Below the pieces are notes generated by a model. The model worked only from the letters and a program-made list of their open reading frames with translations, ran no database searches and was not told the origin of the DNA. Below, one piece after another: positions 1 through 8,078 of a stretch of DNA of 64,000 bases (position 1 is the stretch's first letter; each line of letters begins with the position of its first letter). The translations under genes were made by a program, and so were the position numbers. Source of the DNA: Zizania palustris (Eukaryota; Streptophyta; Magnoliopsida; Poales; Poaceae); the NCBI GenBank assembly GCA_019279435.1, contig JAAALK010000286.1:32735712-32799711 (forward strand), read 5' to 3'.

Positions 1-15
1 TCGGACGGTGAAAAT

Positions 16-785
16 GTGTCATATCGACCACCGTCCTCATTTGTTGTTCCTACACAAAGTACCCTTACATCAGCGGGATTATTTCAAGGACAAACCTCTA
101 ATGGTATAAACTACTGCAATGTGGGTTGTGCAATTACTAATAGCAAAAATTATGTCTCATGTGATTACATAAACTTTGTGCAGGTGCAAATTCTGCTATA
201 TTAGCAACTCCAACTATCGACTCACAAGAGCAACAAGCAATTCCATCTGTTCAACAAATCCAACTTGACCGATTGATAGATCGTGCTGAGATAAGGCGTG
301 CTCGTGAAAGAGCACGCTATGCAAGCTTGACATCAGAGCAACGAAACAAAAGACGTGCACGTGATAAAGCTCGATATGCAAGTATGACGGATGAACAGAG
401 GCAAGCGAGGCGAGAGAACCAACGATATTCAGCAAGTATGACAGATGAGCAAAGGCAGGTTATGCGGGAAAAACGTAACCAACAAAATCGAGCAAGAAGA
501 AGAACTCTTGGTCCAAACTGTGTCGTTCGTAATACACCACATGGCTCTGAGATAGGATCTAACAACCTTAATACAACTGACGTTGTCTACCAGAACCTAC
601 CTGTTAGCGCTCACATTTTAAAGACTCAGCCAGACTGTCGTCATTGTGGTGCGAAGAGGTTTGAATATGAGCCGCCAGGATTTTGTTGTATGAATGGCAA
701 GGTCAAACTTCAAATACCTGCGCCACCTGAGGAGCTTCGACGGTTGTACACAGGTGAAGACATTCAATCACAACATTTTATATCA
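16..785 (+). pseudogene. Helitron RepHel N-terminal fragment
   Basis: This is the amino-terminal part of a plant Helitron Rep/helicase. An open frame from about 16 to 103 splices to 184 (GT at 104-105, AG at 182-183, an 80-bp intron) and the frame stays open across the join. The frame then carries three imperfect repeats built on RYAS(L/M)T-EQR with arginine-rich spacers (about 300-480), as in plant Helitron N-termini. A cysteine cluster (CRHCGAK, then FCCMNGK) follows at about 630-700; it precedes the Helitron-like domain in this family. Homology stops near 780-790, where copia integrase sequence begins on the other strand. The Rep HUH motifs are missing. The splice join is predicted only from the sequence. 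Confidence 0.8.
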
Positions 786-1807
786 GAAAGCTCAAAAGAA
801 GGATTCAAAGAAGGCAAGGACTCATCAAAAGAAACCTCACAAGTCTCGACAAGCAGCTGGGATTCGAGGTTCCAAACACGGAAGCCTCGAGAATGCAATG
901 CATAACCAAGAAAAACACCATCCCAGCAACGAGACTCAAACTTGTCCAAATGCCCTCCCTTCTTGAGCACAAAGCACTTGCAGCCAAATGCTCGCAAGTG
1001 GCTAACCTTGGGCTGTCTGCCAAACCGCAACTCATATGATGTCTTACCAATGTAAGCTCGAAGAAAAATGCGGTTGGCCAGATAGCAAGCCGTGTTCATG
1101 GCTTCAGCCCAAAAACGCCTAGGAGTCCTGTGCTCATCGAGCATCGTCCTGGCCATCTCAACTAGCGTGCGGTTCTTTCGTTCCACAACGCCGTTCTGTG
1201 GGGGAGTGTAAGGAGAAGAAAACTGATGGTCCAGACCCTAATCACCACAGAAGCTGACGAACTGAGAGTTTTTGAACTCAGAGCCGTTGTCGGAGCGAAT
1301 TGCTCGCATCCGACCATTGTTCTCATTCTTCAGCTTCAAAATCAGGTCATGGACAAATTGAAAAGTTTCATCCTTAGACTCCAAAAAGAAAACCCACGAA
1401 AAATGAGAAAAGTCGTCAACAATCACAAGTGCATACCACTTCCCTCCGACTGAGCGTACCCGGGCTGGACCTACAGTGTCCAAATGTAAAAGCTCGCCCG
1501 GATATGAAGTCATCACCTGAGTCACAGGTGAGTGAGAAGCGGCAACCATTTTCCCATGACGACAAGGATGACAAACTAGATCCTTCTCCATTTTAAGCTT
1601 GGGCAATCCTCGGATGAGGTCCATAGAGCTTAACCTGACTAGCAGATCAAAACTCAAATGACCTAACCTCCTATGCCACTTCCAGAGCTCAGAAGAGGAT
1701 CCAGCAATCAAACAGCGAGAAGGGCCAAAAGAACTAGAGAAGTCAATTCGAAAAACTTTACCGAAGGGTAAAATCTGACAAACCAAAGACCCTCTAGAAT
1801 CAATCAC
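786..1807 (-). pseudogene. Copia A1 integrase fragment
   Basis: This is the Ty1/copia integrase, which inserts the cDNA. The zinc-binding region is visible (HRRLGH, later CHPCRHGK), followed by the catalytic core with LHLDTVGP, IRSDNGSEF and PQNGVVERKNRT, giving the D, D and E positions. The C-terminal part runs to SFEL near 790 and then enters Helitron DNA. An in-frame TAG at 1238-1240 (read on the minus strand) breaks the frame where relatives have a glutamine-type codon. Upstream, a one-base loss near 1820 separates it from the protease frame. It is not functional. Confidence 0.88.
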
Positions 1808-2103
1808 AGAAGAATTGCCTTTTTAAAACGCACTTCCAAACCATCCTCAAGAAGTTGCGAAACAGAGATCAAATTAAAATTCAAGTTCTTAACCAAAGCA
1901 ACATTCTTCAAAGAGAAATGATCTGAAATGCTAATTGAACCTATGCCACTTACTTTCCCTTGACCGCTGTTCCCGAACGTGATATATTCTTTGGAGCTCG
2001 GGGGAGTGAGACTGGAGAACCATCTGCGATGTCCCGTCATGTGGCGAGAGCATCCTGAGTCCATGATCCAAACATCCTCCAGTCCCCGGTCCTGCACAAT
2101 CAA
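1804..2103 (-). pseudogene. Copia A1 aspartic protease, start of pol
   Basis: The retroviral-type aspartic protease of copia elements carries the motif WIMDSGCSRHMTG, whose DSG is the catalytic triad. The frame overlaps the end of gag and lies in the -1 frame relative to it, as in copy A2. It ends early after VRFKKA because of what looks like a one-base deletion in a G run near 1820; downstream codons continue in the integrase frame. The first ATG is internal, so translation by fusion with gag is more likely than independent initiation; that is inference. Confidence 0.85.
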
Positions 2104-4850
2104 TGTCTGTAAGTGGGAGCAAATGGTCCGGCACTAGGTTTAGCAAAAGAGCTAAACCAGTGTCGAGCCATCTGCTCAAAAGATGGAAAGCGAAAACCAT
2201 CAAAAGAATTTGGACCAAAACGCGGCTCAACGCGCGGTCCACGGTTCTTCCTAACCCTGCGGCCACGAGGTCCAGAACCGTAGCCAACATGGTCTGGAAC
2301 TCTACCGGAACGAACACCACCACCTGGAGCACGGGCACGAAAACCGTCTCCTCTACCACCACCTACACGACGCGGCCTGGCCTCCAGCCTCTCCCCGCGC
2401 CGAGGAACACGCAGTCTACCACCCTGCTGGTATAACTGCTCCTGATCACTACGAGCCCTCTCTGCTCTCTCAACCCGCTTCCTCCTGAAGCAAAACTCCG
2501 CAAGATGCCCGTCTCTCTGACAATACTCACAATGATAGGTAGGCTTCTTGGGATATGGTTGAGGCTTGGGATTCTTGGGCTTGGTAGTGTTTGGTGTGGT
2601 CTTCTTGGGCTGAGAAGGTCCAGGAAGAGAGTCTAGAGAAGTGTGGAGATTTTTGGGCTTTGGAACCCAGATAGGTTTCTTGGGTGGAGCTTTGGGTGGT
2701 TCATGGATCACTCCATCCTTGGGCTGACAAGCCTGGGAAGACTCAGTGGAGTGAGTCTTGGGATATCTCTGTTCTGGAGTCATTTTACTCCACTCCACTG
2801 CCCGGCTAATGGCACTCTCAAAGTCAGCCTTGGTGTAGGTGTAACCTACCCCAAACCCATCCTGCCTCTTGAACTGCTGGATCATCATGCCAAGCTGTGG
2901 CTCTCTAGCACTGATCCAACTCAGGATAGACCGGAGGTAAAAGTTCTCATTCTGAGAATCAGCTAGCTCCTCTCTCAAGGAAGCTAGAACCTCCACCTGA
3001 GACAAGCAGGTCTCACACTCATTCTCTACTTGGACAGACTTCCCAGCTTTTAGCTTAATCAACTCCATTCTAAGAGACAGGCAGTTCTCACAGACAGTGG
3101 GTGGAACTGACAATGTCTCAAGCTCTAGCCTAGTCTGCGCAAGCTCAGCTCTCAACCTCTCCAAATCACCCAAATGCTCATCGCCCTTGGATTTCAGCTC
3201 AGCTAAGGCAGCTAGATGAGATGGGCAATCAACACAGGGTGCGACGACAGTGGCTTGAGCATCTTTCAGCTCCAGCTGAGTGCTTTCAAGCTCAGTGACC
3301 AAAGCGTCCCTCTCATCAACCCTTTCTGTGTACCTGGACTTCAGAGTCGACAGGTCACACAGAAGCACCTCACACTTTGGGCACTCACTGCTATCACCCA
3401 AGCAAGGGGAAGAAGATAGACTTTCTATTCTACCGTTGGCTACGGCAAGCTCACTCTCTAACTCGTCTATCCTTTTCTTAGCCCCCCTAAGCAGTTTCTC
3501 CCGATACTTCAACTCCTGACGATTGCTCTCAAGTAAATCAACAATTTCGCGCTCATAAGATGATACCTTGCTATCGTCGTCGTCGGAGTCATCGGAGAAG
3601 CTCTTTTCTTCTCTATCCCCAAGAGCCATGGAGCAGAAGCTCTTGCGGGATCTTCGGCGCTGGTGTGAGCGGCTCTTCGGCTTGTCTCCGAAGGCTATGA
3701 AGCAGAGGCCCGCCGGATCATCCTTGTCCTTCCCCTTCTTGATGGAGATCTCCTCATCGCTTGAGCTTGATGAAGAGGAAGAAGACGTGGATCTCTTGGA
3801 GTAGCTCTTCTCTATCTCGGCGAAGAAGGCCTTGTCGCGCTTCTTGTTCTCTCGCCGGTAATCTTTCAGGGCCTTCTTGAAGAACCGAGTCTTCGGCTTG
3901 CCCTTGCTGAAGGAGGGGCTCTCATGCTTGCCGGAGTCGTGGAAGCTGCTGCCGGTGCCCTTCTTGTATCCACTGCGCTTGGGGCAGTCGGCGATGAAGT
4001 GTCCTGGATCACCACATTCAAAGCATCCGGATTTTGTGCTGTGTCTTTTGAACATTCTCTTATCATAGACACGACGCACCCGGTTGTTAAAGAGACACAA
4101 ATCATCATCTCCCAACAACTCAAGCTGGTCCTCAGTGATAGACATCAAGGAGAACCCAGCACAGCTCACAGCAGAGGGATCAACAGAAGGTGTAGCAAGG
4201 GCCAGGGATTTTGATCCGGAGCTAGTGAGATTTGATCTCAACTGGATATCTACCTCAGTGTCCTTCAGCTTGCTAAACAACTCAGAAATGGTCAAGGTAT
4301 CGTAAGAAGTACTCTCAACGATAGATGATACCTTGATCTCCCAGATCTTTGGGTCCAAGGTATGAAGAACCTTGAGCGCCTGCTCGTGATCTGAGACTAA
4401 CTGAGCACCCTCAGCCTTGTTGTCCCGAAGCTTGTTAATGATGGACTGAAAGCGACCAAACAAAGCTTCAACAGATTCACCCGGCTTCTGTGTGAAATTC
4501 TCATATTCACGCCGGTAGGTCTGATAGAGCCGAGCCTTGACCTGTGCTGTTCCCTCATGGTGTGCTTTGAGGGTAGCCCAGATCTCTCTCGCAGTGGAGA
4601 GATGACTCACACGCTCAAACTCAGTGGGACCTAAACCAGAAAATAAAATATTCACAGCCTTACTGTTACTCAGATGCTGAGCAATGATACCAGCAGTACC
4701 TTGCTCAGTAACTGGCAGAATGACAAACGTGGTGTGAACGCAAATGTCCCATATGTCCGAACCCTGGCTCATGAGATAGGCTCGCATGCGAGTCTTCCAA
4801 TAATTATAGCCATAGGCTTCCAAGGACGGGACCTTGCCAGGAGACGTCAT
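2100..4850 (-). CDS. Copia A1 Gag, open frame of 916 aa
   Basis: This is the capsid/nucleocapsid protein of the retrotransposon and the longest intact frame of A1. I start it at the ATG at 4850, just inside the primer-binding site. Residues 1-230 form the copia Gag core (WKTRM near the start, then AREIWATL, FTQKPGESV and LHTLDPKIWE). A CX2CX4HX4C knuckle (CFECGDPGHFIADC) lies near residue 275. A Lys/Ser/Asp-rich stretch and a long heptad-rich helical region follow, then a Pro/Lys-rich segment. A second knuckle (CEYCQRDGHLAEFC) lies near residue 770 and an Arg/Gly-rich tail ends the protein. It is much longer than a BARE- or Tnt1-type Gag, as expected for Sireviruses. The stop overlaps pol. 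Confidence 0.9.
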   Translation of the reverse strand: MTSPGKVPSLEAYGYNYWKTRMRAYLMSQGSDIWDICVHTTFVILPVTEQGTAGIIAQHLSNSKAVNILFSGLGPTEFERVSHLSTAREIWATLKAHHEGTAQVKARLYQTYRREYENFTQKPGESVEALFGRFQSIINKLRDNKAEGAQLVSDHEQALKVLHTLDPKIWEIKVSSIVESTSYDTLTISELFSKLKDTEVDIQLRSNLTSSGSKSLALATPSVDPSAVSCAGFSLMSITEDQLELLGDDDLCLFNNRVRRVYDKRMFKRHSTKSGCFECGDPGHFIADCPKRSGYKKGTGSSFHDSGKHESPSFSKGKPKTRFFKKALKDYRRENKKRDKAFFAEIEKSYSKRSTSSSSSSSSSDEEISIKKGKDKDDPAGLCFIAFGDKPKSRSHQRRRSRKSFCSMALGDREEKSFSDDSDDDDSKVSSYEREIVDLLESNRQELKYREKLLRGAKKRIDELESELAVANGRIESLSSSPCLGDSSECPKCEVLLCDLSTLKSRYTERVDERDALVTELESTQLELKDAQATVVAPCVDCPSHLAALAELKSKGDEHLGDLERLRAELAQTRLELETLSVPPTVCENCLSLRMELIKLKAGKSVQVENECETCLSQVEVLASLREELADSQNENFYLRSILSWISAREPQLGMMIQQFKRQDGFGVGYTYTKADFESAISRAVEWSKMTPEQRYPKTHSTESSQACQPKDGVIHEPPKAPPKKPIWVPKPKNLHTSLDSLPGPSQPKKTTPNTTKPKNPKPQPYPKKPTYHCEYCQRDGHLAEFCFRRKRVERAERARSDQEQLYQQGGRLRVPRRGERLEARPRRVGGGRGDGFRARAPGGGVRSGRVPDHVGYGSGPRGRRVRKNRGPRVEPRFGPNSFDGFRFPSFEQMARHWFSSFAKPSAGPFAPTYRH

Positions 4851-4901
4851 AGTCACTACTGGGGTTTAGAACCGGTTAAGGTATGAAAAAAACCTAACCT
4901 T

Positions 4902-4913
4902 GCTCTGATACCA
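4902..4913 (-). other. Primer-binding site of copia A1 (initiator tRNA-Met)
   Basis: The minus strand reads TGGTATCAGAGC, the standard match to the 3' end of plant initiator tRNA-Met. It lies two bases inside the LTR end and marks it as the 5' LTR. Confidence 0.93.
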
Positions 4914-4915
4914 CT

Positions 4916-6906
4916 TGTAGGACCGAAAGTAGCGACCAGAGGGGGGGTGAATGGGCGCCTTAAAAATTCTTTCGAATCAATGGTCTGTTCCCAATACCCA
5001 ACGCACCTCCAAATACTACGCAGCAGAAAATAAACAGAAGGCCTAAGTCTAAAGTTTTCTAACCTAGAAGCAACTGATGATAAACAGTGTAAAGACTAAA
5101 GTGGTGCAACTAGGTAGATGAACAGTTTGTAATAGGCCTAAACTTCTCAATGAAATGATCTAAGTATGTACACAAAGAAAAGAGAAGTTACTGTCCGAAT
5201 TTGTCTCCTGTTCGGAACTTGGCGAAGCCCCCCTTCGCACGTCGAAGTCTGCTTCGGAGGTTGGTGACTGAGTCTGTCCGAAATGCCGAAGGTGTCTCTG
5301 TCTAGCCTAGTTCGAAGTGGTAAGAAGCGAAGTGTACTTCGGAGCGAAGTGAAACAGTGCCGGAGCTTGGTTCGAAGTAAGTACTTCGAAGACAAGGCTT
5401 CGAACACAGCTTCGAACCAAGAGCTTCGGAACAAAGTGACAAAGTCGGAGCCTGCTTCGAAGTGCGCACTTCGAAGACAAAACTTCGAACACAACTTTGA
5501 ACCGAAAGCTTCGAAGCTAAACCTTCGAACACAAAACTTCGAACACAACACACAAGCAGACAACCTTTGAACAAAGAAGCGAAGTCTGTCACGTGACAGA
5601 AGATCAAGTCCGAAGCCTACACTCTATCTTCGAACAAGGAAAGCTTCGAAAGGAGAAACGAAGGCTGACACGCCACAAAGAAATCCAAGCGAAGCCTATC
5701 GAAAAGACAAACTTCGAACCCAACTTCGAAGCCTAACGAAGTGTGCACTTCGAACAGATAGATTCGGAGTATGCTAGTTCGAAGTATGCGATGCTGTCCA
5801 TACAGGAAGAACTTCGGAGCTATCAACTCAGACACAAAGACCGAAGTTCGCAGTTGAACGAAAGCTTTGAGAGGGTTAGACCGAAGCCTGCCTCACGGAG
5901 CTGAGGGGCTTCGAACAAAGAAAGATGACTTCGCAGAAACAGTCAAAAAGGCATTTACTCCATTCTGCTTCGATCAAAAAGGCAGTACAGTAGAAGGTAA
6001 AAAGCTGGCAGCAAGTACTGTAGCTACAGTAGCAGTACTACTTGCAACAGCAAGAACTAGTACTCCCTCTCACGAAGAACAGAAGCAACAGAAGAAGCTT
6101 CTTCACAAGAATTAAATTCAGCAGCCCGTAGCCAACGCAATAACTCCCCAAACCAAACCAGATGCAGCCAATAAATTCACCAGGGACAAGGGTTAAAAGC
6201 ATCCAAGAGATTAGAGCCAAAAATGAGCCACGAACAGAGAGGAGAAAAAGGCCTGGCGGCGCACTCAGGAGAGAGAAACGAGAGACAAAAGTGACCCAAT
6301 GGGTGGATTTGATTTCAGCACAAAAGGGTAGTCCAAACCCTAGGGATTGGGGTGCTATTTATAGGCAGCCCAACACTAGGAATATTCTACCAGCCCCTTA
6401 GGGTTTTTACAGACTCAAAAATAAAGGAAAAGACTCTACTGTCCTTAGGAATTTTTACAGACACAACTGACTGACGGTGGGCCTAGAGTAACAGATGACA
6501 TATCCGGAAGCTACTCTTCTGGACAGTCGGATACAGAATCAACGGTTGTCAGTTTTACGCTGAAACTGACAAAGCCTCCACCAGCTTTGCACCAGGTACC
6601 CGGATTGGGCCGGCCCGACTCCGCAGCTCTCTCAGCCCAGCAATCGCTCACCGCCCGTGTACCTGAGTCAGTCCTGGTCAACAGCCCAGTGGGTCTTCTA
6701 CTGCTTCTGGCCCATGCACCCGGATTGGGCCAGCCCGACTTCGCAGCCTCCTCTGCCCGACAGTCGCTCGCTGCCCGTGTACCTGAGTCACACGCGGCCC
6801 ATGAAACATCAGATCTCTTCTCTTCTTCAGTCCTTGATGACTATCGTTGACAATGACTCATCACTTCTGGAGCCATGAGGCCCACGCTATTCAGCATGGC
6901 TCCTCA
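4916..6906 (-). repeat. 5' LTR of copia A1 (1991 bp)
   Basis: In element orientation the LTR begins TGAGGAGCC at 6906 and ends TCCTACA at 4916. The outer limits are set by the primer-binding site on one side and Helitron coding sequence on the other, and agree with A2. It is full of TTCGAA and CTTCGAAG motifs, including a perfect 22-bp palindrome at 5455-5476. Open frames here are by-products of that composition and are not called as genes. Confidence 0.92.
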
Positions 6907-7403
6907 ATTCATTAACGCCAAATGGGTTACCTCCACATATATTAAAACTCAAGGTTAATTGTCCTGTGATTTTGCTCAGAAATCTTGACCCGGCCAATGG
7001 TCTGTGTAATGGGACTAGGTTGATAGTCCGAGCATTTCAAAGAAATACTATCGATGCTGAAATTGTATTGGGACAACATGCTGGTGAGAGAGTCTTCCTT
7101 CCACGCATACCCTTGTGCCCCTCCGACGATGAGATGTTCCCCTTCAAGTTTAAGAGGAGTCAATTTCCTGTTAGGGTGAGTTTTGCAATGACAATTAATA
7201 AAGCACAGGGTCAAACAATACCGCATGTTGGAATATACCTCCCGAACCCGATGTTCTCTCATGGACAACTATATGTAGCTCTGTCACGAGCAACTTCTCG
7301 TAGCAACATCAAAATACTCGCCGCTCCGGAGAAAAATAGGGGAATCAATTCAACAAGCATGTTAACGAAGAATATCGTCTACAAGGAAGTGCTCACTGAG
7401 TAG
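6907..7403 (+). pseudogene. Helitron PIF1-type helicase, C-terminal fragment
   Basis: This is the last part of the Helitron helicase. In-frame codons start directly after the copia LTR (TPNGLPPH) and continue through CPVILLRNLDPANGLCNGTRL, the conserved segment before the final helicase motifs. FAMTINKAQGQT and YVALSRATS, motifs V/VI of the PIF1/RecD-like superfamily, follow. The stop is at 7401-7403, about 240 bp before the Helitron end. The Walker A and B parts are missing. Confidence 0.9.
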
Positions 7404-7619
7404 ATAAAAGAAGATGTGCTCACTGTATAGTATATTGTACGATTTCATACCAGATTTGTAATTATAAATATGCAATGACACTTTATATAGAAAGCATACT
7501 TCTATGTATTGTTTTGAGGAATAATATATTACTTTGTTTCTTATCGTCGCAATATTACTAAACAAATGTGTTCGGCAAATATATCATGTTCTAAATATAT
7601 TGCTGTTAATATTATGCAT

Positions 7620-7647
7620 CCGTTGCAACGCACGGGCCTCTCACTAG
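7620..7647 (+). other. Helitron 3' terminus (hairpin plus CTAG)
   Basis: A short stem (CCGT at 7620-7623 with ACGG at 7632-7635) is followed after 8 bp by CTAG at 7644-7647 and then a host T at 7648. Grass Helitrons end with such a GC-rich hairpin and CTRR, and insert between A and T. Confidence 0.85.
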
Positions 7648-8078
7648 TATTCATTAGAGTAGCGAAAGAGAAATTGTTTGGAAAAGAAAGAGAGTATTCT
7701 AGAACACAAGTTTGGAACCTTCCAAAAGTCAAAATCAGCCTCCGGGCATTTTAAAAACCAAGGAAATGGAAACCAACCTCGAGAGAAAGGGGAAAAAGAA
7801 GCCGCCGAGAGCCGCGTCTCCGGTCTCCGGTCCAGAGCGGGAGGCGGCCGGCAAACCGCAACGAAGGACGCCACCACCACCTCCTCCTCCCGTCGCCTCT
7901 CCATCCGTCACCACCACCACAACGGCGACCCCGTCCTCCTCGGCCTGCGCCCTCCCTCCCCGTTCGCCTCTAAAGGGGTCCCACGAGCCTCTCCCCATCT
8001 CCCTCACTCCGTGTCTCGTGGGGATCTTGTGCCGGTAGCAGAGAACGAGAGGATCCAGCCGGGCGGCTGTGCGGGGAG
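7648..8078 (+). promoter_or_regulatory. Upstream and 5' leader region of the phosphatase gene
   Basis: This 431-bp stretch runs from the Helitron end to the start codon at 8079. The second half is a C/T- and CCACC-rich tract (about 7860-8000) typical of grass 5' untranslated leaders. No clear TATA box was identified. Antisense and shifted open frames here are low-complexity. The leader limits are inferred. Confidence 0.5.

Larger units (their letters stand above)
786..6906 (-). mobile_element. Copia element A1 (Sirevirus-like), 3' truncated
   Basis: In element orientation this holds a complete-looking 5' LTR (6906-4916), a tRNA-Met primer-binding site, a full gag, the protease and the integrase. 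It then stops inside the integrase/RT linker at about 786. RT, RNase H, polypurine tract and 3' LTR are missing. The right junction is exact: the LTR ends at 6906 and Helitron helicase codons resume at once. The five bases after the LTR are ATTCA, but the matching duplication on the left was lost with the deletion. The element shares its LTR and gag type with A2 (28523-34875). Confidence 0.9.
1..7647 (+). mobile_element. Helitron, 3' portion, internally deleted and interrupted
   Basis: Two pieces of one rolling-circle transposon gene lie at 16-785 (N-terminal RepHel) and 6907-7403 (C-terminal PIF1-like helicase) in the same orientation. The element ends with a hairpin and CTAG at 7620-7647. 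The 5' end (TC terminus) lies before the window. Between the two coding pieces sits a truncated copia element (786-6906), while the Rep catalytic domain and most of the helicase are absent. The copy therefore cannot encode its own transposition. That one deletion removed both Helitron and copia sequence is inference. Confidence 0.85.

Noticed and set aside
273..480. Arg-rich repeats that could suggest a separate basic repeat protein
   Set aside because: They are the known N-terminal repeat region of plant Helitron proteins and are in frame with the cysteine motifs that follow.
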